A DNA stretch of 60,000 nucleotides from Cryptomeria japonica (taxonomy: Eukaryota > Streptophyta > Pinopsida > Cupressales > Cupressaceae): the NCBI RefSeq assembly GCF_030272615.1, contig NC_081408.1:761788673-761848672 (forward strand), read 5' to 3'. The notes beneath the pieces are model-generated. The model had not been told where the DNA came from and did no database searches. It saw only the letters and a program-made list of their open reading frames with translations. The stretch's first letter is position 1. Each line of letters starts with the position of its first letter. Positions 44,590-56,400 of this stretch are shown piece after piece. The position numbers were made by a program, and so were the translations under genes.

Positions 44590-45120
44590 CATTTGGGGTC
44601 GTTTTCTGACAAACTATCATCGAAATTTATACATATTAATGTCGTAGATATGACGAAATGATGAAAAGATTTTCGTTGCTAGAATTTTGTCGGAATATTG
44701 ACGAATAAATTTTTATTGAAATTTCGACGCTATGTTTGTCAAAAATTGATACATACTATGGCGGTCTAAAAATCTCGACGAAGTCTTCAAACCTCCGACG
44801 AACCATGCACACTATTGTTGTCAGTACTAGTTGGGTTTTCGTCGAAAGTCTGACAACAAATGGTACTATGCTCCGATACGAATGTTGTACCTGTGATGAA
44901 ATTTGTTGTTGCAAGTACAACATTCCCGTTGGAAAATAATGGGGATAACGTCGGAATTTAGATGACAAATGTAAGTAAGCTCCAATAGGAATGCTTTACC
45001 TGCGACAAATTTTTTTGTTGTAGGTACAACACTCTCATTGGGGCCTATGTTAGGCATTTCCGTCCGAATTCCAACGAACAAACTATTTAAAAATAACAAA
45101 AAAACATCCATTCTACCCCC
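44590..45120. other. Possible CACTA-like subterminal repeat remnant
   Basis: Many short words around CGTCGAAA, GTCGGAAT and GACGAA occur in both orientations, as in subterminal regions of plant CACTA transposons. A strong inverted repeat lies at 44880-44925 and a diverged second copy at about 44988-45030. I find no CACTA/TAGTG ends, target duplication or transposase, so the assignment is tentative. Confidence 0.3.
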
Positions 45121-45220
45121 ATATAACATGGACACATCAATTGCCATTAGGGAATATAAAGCATTGCAACTATGTAATATGATTTGATAAGCTTTCTCAA
45201 ATATTGAACTACCCTTATAT

Positions 45221-45346
45221 AACTCCTTACCTCAATGACAATGAAAGTCTTGGATCACTTCAAAATGGCTTCCACTTTTACTAAATTCCTAACGATGGTT
45301 GGCTCTCTGTCTAATAAATTTTGATCCCAGCTACTTCATAGACTGA
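45221..45346 (+). repeat. Direct repeat, copy 1 (about 125 bp)
   Basis: It contains GACAATGAAAGTCTTGGATC and continues to GCTACTTCATAGACT. It is repeated with few changes at 46846-46970 in the same orientation, and the last 35 bp a third time at about 46673-46708. Confidence 0.88.
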
Positions 45347-45350
45347 AGAA

Positions 45351-46845
45351 AAGACCATGTCAATGACAAAATTTCCATGTCAGCAACAAAATTTCAAGAC
45401 AATAAACAAGGAAATCTCACCTGTATGGTCTAGGACCAGTTTGATCAGAGAGAACTCACAAAGACAGGTACACTGATTTCAGTCGTCAGAGCATAATTGG
45501 TAATGTACTCAGGCAAAGATAGAAGACACAGTTGTGATAGTCCAGAGGAGTACATCTACAACCAGCATAAGAGCAGTTAATGGACAAGGCAATCCTCTCA
45601 AGAATATCAAGGATTTTTACTGCCTTCCTGAGCATAATGCAGTCATAAAAGCATTACCAAAGCTAGAAATTTGATATACAATCTTATGCAGTCTTTCTAC
45701 CAAAACACATCATCAATAAGGGCACATGATTCACATACAGTCATATACAACATGTATTAAGATTGCAGTCATAAATAGTAAATCTCATAGTGCAAGTAAG
45801 CTATAAACACAAAGGTCATATAACAAAAGGGACCATGTACAAGATCATAAAGCAATAATATAATAGTGGAAGGCATAGTCATAGGTTTCCTCAAATAAAA
45901 GTATGCAACAATGGTATTATAAACAATGGCCTCTAATAGTTTTCATCATCAAAGTTCAGGCATCCATGAGCAATAGATTCAAGAAGCAGCCTCAAGAGTA
46001 TAGGAGAGATCTGAGCAAAAAAACATGAAGGAATACTGTCATATTCTATTTGACTGCTACAAGACAATGGAAAAGCTATGCATTGTAGGATTGTCCTCAT
46101 GAAACCCCTATAGGGTTTAGATTGAATAATTACAATCAGGGGTAAATAAAAGAGAGAGATTTGATGTTGTTGCAACATACATAAATATAATAAAGGAACA
46201 ATGAGCATTCAAATTTGGTGAACGGTGTCGAAGAAAGACTCTCGCTATCGTTTTGTTTTTTGCAAAAGGATGAAGATAGGTTTACTTCATTTTTACAGTT
46301 CAGAGCTTGAAAATTAGTAAGGAAAGGATAATCACAGAGCACTTTCATAGTATAAGATAATGAACTCTATAAACATCATTCAACACCAAAGGCCTTTTCA
46401 TCTTATTTGACAAAGACATAATCTACAGGCATAACAAGGATGAAATAAGTATGAAGTGTTTTCATGATAATGTCCAACTACATTTTAAACGAACATCAAG
46501 GACCATAAATGCACAATCACTAAGATATACAATAAGGTTCAAATATCATTTGTTAATCTGAAACTATAACAACATTTTTTGCTCTGATCCAAGGGTATCA
46601 TTAGAAAGAGTGAAATTAGTAAAGCCCAGTAAGTGTGCCAAAAGGAAAATTTGTAAGCCCAAAGATTAGGTGAATTTTGATCTTAGCTACTTCATAGACT
46701 TAGATAATGTTTGATCTCAAACTTAGACAACTATTTGGTGTATTTGGTGTATGCCCCTCTAAAAAGTTAAATGAATATTTTCCTATGTAATCAACAAAAT
46801 GAATATAAACAACAAAAATATATTTCCAAAAATTCATGGGTTAAA
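45351..46845. other. Unrecognised sequence between direct repeats
   Basis: About 1.5 kb without recognisable coding sequence or element ends. Open frames on the minus strand (45933-46208 and 46136-46348) show no motif. The flanking direct repeats are not TG/CA bounded, so I do not call this an LTR element. Confidence 0.35.
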
Positions 46846-46970
46846 CTCCTTGACTCAATCACAATGAAAGTCTTGGATCACTTCAAAATGGCTTCCACTT
46901 TTACTAAATTCCTAACGATGGTTGGATCTTTGTCTGATAAATTTTGATCTCAGCTACTTCATAGACTTAG
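46846..46970 (+). repeat. Direct repeat, copy 2 (about 125 bp)
   Basis: It matches 45221-45346 almost throughout, offset about 1625 bp. Confidence 0.88.
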
Positions 46971-47702
46971 CTAATACCCCTAGAAAACTTGGTGCAAGGG
47001 CACCTCATAATTGATACATATGGTCATGTCATATCATGGATGTAATAAGGGTCTAAGGGCCATTTGAATATTTTTCATGTTTGTAAGGCTTGTAAGTCAT
47101 TTTGTTCATCCAACTATGTACTCATGTAATGGAGTTTGTAGTAGGCCCTATTAGGGGTCAACATTGGTCAAACATGTTCTAAATGGCCAAGATGAGTAGC
47201 AATATTTTTTTGGTCTTGTATGGACATATTTGGTCCTTATGTAATGGTTTCATGGTGTTTTGGTTGGTTACAAGGCCATTTGCAAAAATGTGTAAAAGTT
47301 GTCAATGTTGTTATGACAACTTTTGCTATCAACTTTATAACATTTTGGATTAGTTGGTCTCCAATGGTCCAATGGTTCAAAATTCAGTTTTGGACGTTGG
47401 GAGACATTTTTTTGACACATACAAAATACTTCGAGGCTTAACATGTAAGGTTGTTGATGGTGGAATGAAGGAATGTGATCTATGTTACATACATTTTGTG
47501 TCTCAGTCTGAATTTCTTGCATTTTCTCACGTAAATCTGATTGACAAATGTTCTCAAACTTCTTGGAAGGTTGAATTAGACTTGTATCTAACACATCCAA
47601 GTGTGGGAAGGATTTGAAGCATTGATTTGCATTAATCTTTGGTATTGTTTGTGCTTCTGGGCCTGTGAAAACCCTACCGAGGGTTTCATTTACAATGGTT
47701 GG
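46971..47702. other. Unrecognised sequence before the Tat-type LTR
   Basis: No gene is recognised. It includes an 11-bp perfect hairpin at 47294-47324 and a short hairpin (AAACCCT-ACCG-AGGGTTT) at 47669-47686. Overlapping open frames on both strands near 47268-47617 show no motif. Confidence 0.35.
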
Positions 47703-48634
47703 TGTAGACGTATAAAAATGACCATATTCCTAAATGAATATTTTATGTTTATTTCTCTATTTGATTAAATCCAATTTAATTAAATTACCCGCATTCCTCT
47801 ATTTAATTAAGTAAAATACTCAGTTAAATTCACTATACCCATTTAATCAATAAATCATTTTATTCAATTAAATCCCCCCTATCCACTTTTAATTAAATTC
47901 AAATTTAATTAAATAGTTATCCTAAAATTGAATAAATCTAATTTATTCAATTTCCCCAAATTGCAACCAAATTGAATTAAAATACTTTATTTCAATTAAA
48001 TCTTATTATCCCTCCATCCACTTGCAAAATCCCAAACCCCTTTCTAATCCCTTCTAGAATCTTCTAATCACTTCTAATTAACCTAACCCCTCCTCTAAAC
48101 TTTGTCACATCCCTAAGCAAAGGGAAGTCACTTCTCAAAACCTCAAAGTCTTTGATAACCATTAAAGACTTTCAACCTTCAACCACTTAATTCCTCAAAG
48201 TCTTTGATAACCATTAAAAACTTTCAACCTTCAACCACTTAATCCCCCAAAATCTCCAATAACCATTAATGGTTAACTCAAACCCTCTTACATGGTTAAA
48301 ACATTTGTTTTGACTCAACCTTCATCCAACCCAAGGGTCTCATCAGGCCTTTAATGCTTTGACCATGATTATCTCTTAATCATTTGCACAAAGGTTTATC
48401 CTTGGATTAACTCTTAATCCAATAGGTAATCCTAACTTAAGCTTGACCCTTACCCTCTAGATAACCATGAGGTCTTCTCAGACATTTAATGCCTCCAACC
48501 CCTTCTCTCAACCCAACCCTATGTTGACACTTGTCACCATTTCATTAGTGCCAATTACAAACATGGATCCCCAACTTTCAAACTCAACCCTTGATTAAAC
48601 CATTCAATCTTGACCATCCATTGCCCTATTCTTG

Positions 48635-48645
48635 CTATAAATAGA
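48635..48645 (+). promoter_or_regulatory. TATA box, upstream copy
   Basis: CTATAAATAGA occurs at the end of the first copy of the duplicated LTR block. Confidence 0.5.
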
Positions 48646-50354
48646 GCTCTCATTCCTCCATATAAATCAATCATCCAAATTTGTAGTATCACACTTATGC
48701 TCAAATACATTCAAGCTTTCATATATCATTTTTATGCTCATCATTTAGCCTCTCTTTAGAATAGAAACTAGTCTAAATATGCATGTTTAGAATAATTTCT
48801 TTATCATTTTAACTCAATCATAGACTAAATATATCATGTTAGGATAATACTCATACTAATCTTGTCATCTTATCATTTAGTTTATTGCATTTTAAAATCA
48901 TACATAATGTAGTCACATAAATCTGTCCACTTAATTAAATGAATACTTAGTATTTATTTGATTATTTAACCATCAATTAATAATTAATTAAATTAATATT
49001 TAATTAATTCATCTTAACCCTATTCTCCTATTAATTAAATAAATTATTCAATTTATTTGATTTAATTCACTTAACCAAATTCAGACCATTAATTAAATAA
49101 ATAAATCATATTTATTTAATTAAATCTTCTCTCACATTTAAATAAATTAATATTTATTTAAAACCCCCAAAATCCCACCTCTCACATTTAAATAAATAAA
49201 TCATTTATTTAAATCACCTTTATCCTCCACCCACTTGCATTTTCCTACAAATACAAGTTGCACAATTATTTTAAATAAATAATTTATTTAAATCACCTTT
49301 ATCCTCCACCCACTTGCATTTTCCTACAAAAGCAAGTTGCACAACTATTTTAAATAAATTATTTATTTAAAATCCTATTTATCCTCACCCACTTGAAACC
49401 TTTAATGGTTTCCCTTAAAGTATTCAAACTTGATGGCTTTAAAGTCTTCAAACTTGATGGCTTCCTTCTATAGTCTTCTTAAAGACTTTAATGGTTTTCC
49501 TTAAAGTCTTCAAGCCTTTAATGGTTTCCCTCAAAGTCTTCAAGCATTTTAAATGCTTTATCTTCTTTTTCTCATTTAAATAAATTAATATTTATTTAAA
49601 TATTTATCCAAATTCAACTTACACCATTTAATTGAAATAAATGATTTTATTTTAATTGAAAATACCAAAATTTCTCCCACTTGCATTTTCCTACAAAATC
49701 CACTTGTATGCCTAAACCCCTTCTAGATTCTTCTAAACCCTTCCTAATTAGCCTAATCCATCCCCTAAATATTGTCACATTCCTAAGCAAATTGGAGTCA
49801 CTTCTCAAAGACTCCAAAGTCTTTGAAAAGCAATTAATGCTTTGTGTGTTCAACAAATTAACCCTCAAAGTCTTGGATAACCTTTGAAAGCTTCCAACCT
49901 TCAACCACTAAATGGCTCAAAGTCTTGGATAACCTTTGAAAGCTTTCAACCTTCAACCACTTAATCCCCAAAGTCTCCAATAACCATTAATGGTTAATTC
50001 AACCCTCCCACATGGTTAAAACATTTGTTTTGACTCAACCTCTACCCAACCCAAAGGTCTCATCAGGCCATTAATGCTTTGACCATGATTATCTCTTAAA
50101 CATTTGCACAAAGGTTTATCCTTGGATTAACTCTTAATCCAATGGGTAATCTTAATTTAGACTTGACCCTTACCTTCTAGATAACCATGAGGTCTTCTCA
50201 GGCCTTTAATGCCTCCAACCTCTTCTCTCAACCCAATCCTATGTTGAAACTTGTCACCATTTTATTGGTGCCAATTGTGCACATGGATCCCCAACTTTCA
50301 ATCCTAACCCTTGTTAAGATTGCTCAATCTTAACCCTTCATTTCCCTATTTCTT

Positions 50355-50365
50355 CTATAAATAGA
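50355..50365 (+). promoter_or_regulatory. TATA box, downstream copy
   Basis: CTATAAATAGA occurs at the end of the second copy, about 420 bp before the LTR end. It is the more likely promoter for genomic RNA because it leaves a normal-sized R-U5. Confidence 0.6.
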
Positions 50366-50780
50366 ACCCTTCTCCTCAAGCAAAAAGAGAAGCATTTTAG
50401 AGTATTGTTGTTATACTGGCATTAGCATAGAGCTTTTTCATAGCATCACTATCTACTCTAGCATAGTATTTAGCTTTTCATTTCATATTTGAAGCTTAGT
50501 ATTAAATCTCAATCCTCCATAAGCATCCATAGTGCAAAAAGCTGCTGAGAGCTACACTCATTTGGGACTTGGAGAGGAGAGGAACAAGGGAGGAGCAACT
50601 ATGAGCATCTTGATTAGCTATTTCATTTTATGTTTATATGCTTTCTATTTCATGCTTAATATCTCTCTTGATATGCCTGTTTAGGATAATCTTTTGTTGC
50701 TAACACTAACGTTTGTTTCTTGTGCTCTTGTGTGTGTTTCCATCAAACAGATTTTCTAATCCTTTTTGCAGAGCATCATT

Positions 50781-50798
50781 TGGTGAACCCGACGTGAA
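50781..50798 (+). promoter_or_regulatory. Primer-binding site, non-initiator tRNA type
   Basis: TGGTGAACCCGACGTGAA starts with the TGG complementary to a tRNA CCA end and follows the LTR end directly. It differs from the TGGTATCAGAGC used by the other three elements in this window. I do not assign the tRNA. Confidence 0.75.
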
Positions 50799-53496
50799 TC
50801 CAAACACCAAAAAGATCAATTTTTTTTTTTAACCAATAACATGTTTGAATGTTGAAAATGTCACACAGGTTGCGATTTTGACACTGTTTTGGTGCGTTTG
50901 GCATTATTTTGGCGCTATTCCCCCTGTTTCAGTGCTTTTCCCTTCTCTGTCTTTCCCTTTCTTTTAATACGTTTGTGTTAAATAGTGCCTCTGTTCAAAC
51001 GCAGACTAGCGCTATTGTAACAAAACGTTGTACAAATCACCTTGTAACCAAAAAAAAAAAAAAAAAAAAATTTAGGCTTGTAGAAGCCCACCAAATAGGC
51101 AGATTTTACTAACTATTTTTCTTTTTTGTGCAGATTTAAATTAGATTAAAGAGTAGATTTATATTTTTTACTAACTTGTTTTTGAAGTTGGTTTTAAAAA
51201 TGAATTCACTTTTTATTTTGGTTTAAAATTAACTTCACATTTCAAATTTGGGCTTTTGAAAAAGAATCACACATTTGTTTGGGGCTCTTAAAAAGAATTT
51301 CATTGTTCAAAGGTAAAAAGAACCACAAACTTATACAAAAACAACTTTATTTTTTTTTTGCAAGTTAGGAAACAAACTTCGTTTTGGTGCTTAAAATCAA
51401 CAAGGCAAATTTTATTTCTTGCATCAAGATAAAACTCACAATCCACACTTCCATTTTTGGTGCAAATAAAATTCACAATCAACTTGTCTCATTTTTAAAG
51501 CAATTTTCCTTCAAAGCAAAACGTGTTTTTTCATTAAGTTGACCAGGATTTTCAAAATTCTAGATTACAAAACACATTGCCTTTGAAGTTAAAAAGAACA
51601 CCATGACTGTTGGAGCAACATCTCCAAATAGTTAGATCATATTGCCATGATGGATTAAAAAGAACAAGTGAATTTCATGTTTGGCACGCTTGTGCACAAA
51701 AGTCAGTCGAGTGGACCTATTTCTAACACACACTATCCTCTCCCTTGGCTCTCGTGGTCCTAGGTGCAAGAGAAAAGTGTTAGTAACACTCAAAATTTTA
51801 TTTTTTTAAGAGAGGCCTGCCAAGGGATCGATACTCTTGGGAACGACCTCGAGCGGTAAATCCTTCGAGCCGCTATAGAAATCAGGTGAGAGCGAAAGCT
51901 GTAGCCTTGGGTATAGCTGTTCCTACAGTGTAACTGGCCGAAAGGACAAATGGGCCCCACCACCAGTTACAAGGCTCTTAAGTGAGTCACTGCAGAATGA
52001 ACTTATGTCCAAAGCCATCGAACATGACTAAACACCTTTAAGTAGTAGCCCACCTGTTCTATTGATTGAGGATATTTGAGGTATAATTTAGTGCAAGAGC
52101 ATAGATGGTTTTGCTCCCAAGATACTCACCATACATATTTCCTTGAGTAGAAACATAGCTTTTTGAAAAGTCACTTGTGGCTTGATAAAAGTGGTGACTC
52201 CCCCATCATAGGGATCATCTATTTGTTATGCTCGTGCAAGACTTAGTATATCACATCCTTACCTGCCACGGCCGGATTCATAAGGTATGTAGTACCAAAG
52301 TCGAAGAAATATCAAGATGTGGGCTAAATTTATCACAACTGGCCATTTGACCTTAGGGATAAAAAGTGTTTGAAGTGTGTTCGTTTTACAGACCTAGTGC
52401 GAATTGAGCCGACTTCAGGCTTTGGAAATACACCTTAAAATAAATCTAAAGGAAGGGTCAAAAACAAGTCCAAGGATTGGGTTGATCTAGACCCATACTC
52501 ATTTGTGCCTTTTGAGGCAACATTCTTGTGTTTGTGTGCTTGCTTTGTTTTCTTGTCAAAGAAAAATCAGAAAATCAATCCCAAAAACAAAGTATTCATC
52601 CAACATCTGTCAACACAACCAAAAACATCAAAAACAAGGTACAAACAAACAAAGAATCAAAAATTTATGACCATTCTTCACATCTTGCGAAAGAAGAAGT
52701 GTCATCAGAATATCACCTTGAAAAGGAGACCAGTAAGCTCAAAGGCTTTGATCAAAAGGAGGAAATTCTTCTATATCAATCGACAAATCTTTGTCTCCCA
52801 TAGAGTCTTTCTACATCGCATGCGTCTCTATCTTCAAGGTAAAACAAACGAGTTTGATTCCAAATCATTGAACCGCAGAGCTTTTATGCAATATAGAGCT
52901 CTGAGTTATCACAAAAATCAAGGAGGAAAGATTAATCCCAAATTCTTCCCAAACATTTGTATCACCTACAACACAGCTCGAGAAGTGCCACCAACACCTG
53001 AAAGGGAAGAAGAAGAGTTTGTTCCATTTGTGACACAAAGTTTTTATTGAAAGATTGAAAGTTGAAAACAAAAACATCCATCATCTCATTCATACATCAT
53101 TATTCCATCATCAATCCATCCCAACTCTCAAAACATTAAGAGGTTCTTGTCCCAAGATTCTTTTTTAGATATTGCTTGAAATCAAAACACATCACATCAC
53201 TTTTTAGATTGTTTCTACATCTAGGATAAGCTCATCCTAAGAGACACATCTACGCAGGTTAAAACTAGTTCATGAGTGAATCCTCTCATTGCTAGGTAGT
53301 TAAATCTGTAACACATCTCAGATTTCTCTGCACCTTATCACATCCAAACTCCTCAAAACAAACAAGCAATTCAAAGAAGGAATTTCGGTTACATCTACCT
53401 TAGAGTGCTAGAGATCTACAATCCACTAATCATCCATCTTTCATCGAATAACTCATCATCATCTTCAATCAACTTCAACACAAACTTGCAAACAAA
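50799..53496 (+). other. Long leader of the Tat-type element
   Basis: 2.7 kb between the primer site and the gag start. It has a 20-plus A run at about 51048-51070, a structured GC-richer block (51828-51971) and, near its 3' end, an open frame of 181 codons (52505-53050) that starts at GTG and is lysine-rich with no motif. Long leaders, sometimes with an extra ORF, are known in Tat/Ogre elements. I do not call the 181-codon frame a gene. Confidence 0.6.
51828..51971 (+). other. Candidate structured RNA element in the leader
   Basis: Successive perfect stems: AGCGG (51852-51856) with CCGCT (51870-51874); CTGTAG (51899-51904) with CTACAG (51923-51928); and TGTAACTGG (51929-51937) with CCAGTTACA (51963-51971). 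The last two stems abut and could stack. The region is GC-richer than the surrounding leader. It may be a packaging, dimerisation or translation element; function is inference. Confidence 0.5.
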
Positions 53497-56400
53497 ATGG
53501 CTCAAACCCGATCGCGATCAAGGCAACGAGAAATAGAAATTGAGGAAGAAGAGGACAACCTCAATGAATTTCAAGAGGCACTTGGAGGAAATATGAATGA
53601 TGAAAACCCAGGTACACCCACTCCTTCAACAATCGAAAGGGTTCAGCATAACCCTCATTTTAACAGATTATTTGATGAAATACTAAGGAGCAACGCAGAT
53701 GCTCACTTCTTAAGACTTGCTCAAGAAGGAGCCAAACTCCCCTCAGACTTTGATCTTGCCCAATTAAGACAAGCATCAGAAAGACAAAGTCGCCATGAGG
53801 AGGAAAGAGGTAGAAATCACATCAGATATAACATCCCTCGAGGTAACCCACCACCTCCTCCTCCAAATGAAATGGAGATGTTGCGGCAACAAGTCGAGAA
53901 TCTCGCCCAACAACTTCATAGTGGTGTTAGGACCAATCAATTCTCACTTAACGACATCTGTCCCTATCCGTTTGATAGGAATCTTTATATGCCACCCTTT
54001 CCACGCGGGTTCGAAACACCAAAATTTGAAAAATATAGAGGAAAGGGAGATCCCCGTGATCATGTCCGAGAATTTCATTCCGCTTGTCTCGAAGTCGCTT
54101 ATGAGGACACATACCTAATGCGCCTTTTTCCCCAAAGCTTGGGAGGAACAACCACATCATGGTTTTCCCGACTACCAGGTGGCATAAGAACATTTGAGGA
54201 ACTCATCCAGAAGTTCCTATCTCATTACTCTTATAATATTGAACGCGACATCACCATGGCTGATCTGTGCAACACCAAACAAAAACCAGGTGAATTATTC
54301 TCAGTATTCCTGCAACGATGGCGCCAAATGTCTAGCAGACGTTCTCTTCAGTTACCTGAACGAGAACTAGTGGAAATTTTCATTTCCAACTTAAACGAAG
54401 AAATGGAATTTCACCTGGATGTCAAAGACACAGACTCTTTTAACGATATGATCACCAAGGGTATAAAATGTGAAAGGGCACTCATCAAAAAAGGACTCAT
54501 CAAAATCTTTAATGAACCCAAAGATGGTCCTCGCCCGCGCTTCAATAGTGATAAACCGAACTTCTGGAACAAGAATAAGAATATCATCAACGATGGAGTT
54601 GTGGATGCTCGAACTATCCAAAATGCACAACCTGTGGTTCAATTTGCAGGACAAAATCCTCCACCTCAAAATAACACAAATGTTCTTCCTAATCAAGGTC
54701 GCATCACATCTCATGATGAACCAAGACCCCATCCACAAAAACAAAAACGCACATACACTCCCTTAGGGGAACCCATTGAAACAGTGATGCGACAACTTAT
54801 TTCTCAGAATTTGATCACTCTACCTAAGTTATCAAATTATGAGCCCCAAGTCAAACCAGCATGGTGGAAGGATACTGAACATTGTGAGTTCCATCAAGGA
54901 AGAGGACACAAGACAAGTAATTGTCACCGATTGAAAGATCTCATTCAGGATCTTATTGATCGAGGAGAAATTGAAATTGAAGGGCATGACCCAAAAACAA
55001 CCAATAATGATCATCAGATGTTCAAGAATCCACTTCCATCGCAAGATCAAAGGGGTCCTTTGACGTCCAGACGAGGTCCTGATACCACTGATTATACGCA
55101 AGCTGCGTATAATTACACTGTCAATCACCTGTATGATGCCAGTGAACAAATTGCAACCATAACCTTCAAAAATCCCACCTCAAATTGCAATGTTGTTACG
55201 CGTCGCGGCAAAGTTACCATCAAGGCAGCTCCACAAGGCACCACCTCCATCCCAAAGCAGTACAATCTTGTGGAACAATTAGATAAAACGCCTGCGCTCA
55301 TTTCCATTTTAGAGCTATTACGCCTATCACCATCTCATAAAACAATCTTGGATCAAGCACTCCAAGAAGCGTCAGTCCCTGCAAACCTGAACATGGATCA
55401 ATTTCAAGCCATGGTTGGAAATCTAAAGTCATCACCTTGTCTCACTTTTTCTGAAAGTGACAACTCTTCCTTCCAGCAACCTCATAACGCCTCACTCCAC
55501 ATTGAAGGCTTCGTCAACCAACACAGGATCAAGCGAGTCTTGATCGATAATGGAGCAGGCCTAAACATTTGCACACTACAGTTGGTCACAACATTGGGAT
55601 ATGCAATAGAATCAGTGGATCCTCGTAAGAAGATCACCATCAAAGCCTATGATGATGCAGAGCGTTCATCCAAAGGAGCTGTGGTACTACCAATCCGAGT
55701 GGGCCCTGTGGTAAAGCATATCATTTGTCAGGTTCTGGACCTTCCTCTGCCATATAATCTATTATTAGGGAGACCTTGGATACATGCCATGCAAGCTGTT
55801 CCATCTACCTACCATCAATGTATCAAGTTCCCACATAATGGTGCAGAGATCACAATCCTGGGCGATGCAAATCCCTTTGCATTTTGCCATAATATCAGCC
55901 ATCAACCAGAAATTACTGTTCCTAATAATAGGGAAGCCATTTCCTCCACATCATATGTAAATCCCGCCTCTCTTGCTAGTTCAAACACCCCTATACCCAA
56001 GCAAGAAAAGCTTAAGATGAAAATCGCAGAGGAAGGTCCTGGAGAATACAACTTGAGTCAGCTCTTTTGTGTGGGACAAATGCCCACTTCTCCTAGAACA
56101 CATGGTAAACCACAGCAGTTGCTCCAGCAACCACTAATCACGCCTCCATGTGCCTTAACGCCTTTCATTCTTGGAAAGAGTCAAGAGGAAGAGACACAAG
56201 ATGAGGACCTGGCGGACTGGATCTATAAAGATCCCATCACCACTGACAAACCGCAAGTTACACTTCCTACGGAACAATATGGCAAAGGCCTCCTCATTAT
56301 GCAAAGAATGGGATATGATGGTCAGAGTGCTTTGGGATACTGCAAACAAGGACGACACGAACCTCTACTACCAGAATTCAAGCCCAAAGGTAATACAGGC

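Larger units (their letters stand above)
47703..50778 (+). repeat. 5' LTR of the Tat-type element (about 3.1 kb)
   Basis: The inferred start is TGTAGACGTATAAAAATGAC; the end is GCAGAGCATCA, two bases before the primer site (an end at 50775 is also possible). It contains a large internal duplication: 48013-48665 matches 49672-50385, each copy finishing with a TATA box. Between the copies are a 79-bp tandem pair (about 49217-49375) and TTTAATGGTTTCCCTTAAAG-type repeats (about 49395-49555). The start cannot be verified without the 3' LTR. Confidence 0.65.

Noticed and set aside
45221-46970. Short-LTR (TRIM-like) element
   Set aside because: The direct repeats lack TG/CA termini, a primer-binding site, a polypurine tract and a target duplication.
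47268-47617. 110-codon minus-strand and 87-codon plus-strand frames
   Set aside because: They overlap each other, have no motif, and span the AT-rich hairpin region.
51880-51905. Hammerhead ribozyme (retrozyme-like) from GTGAGAGCGAAAGC
   Set aside because: The CTGATGA core is absent and stems I and III cannot be formed around a cleavage site.
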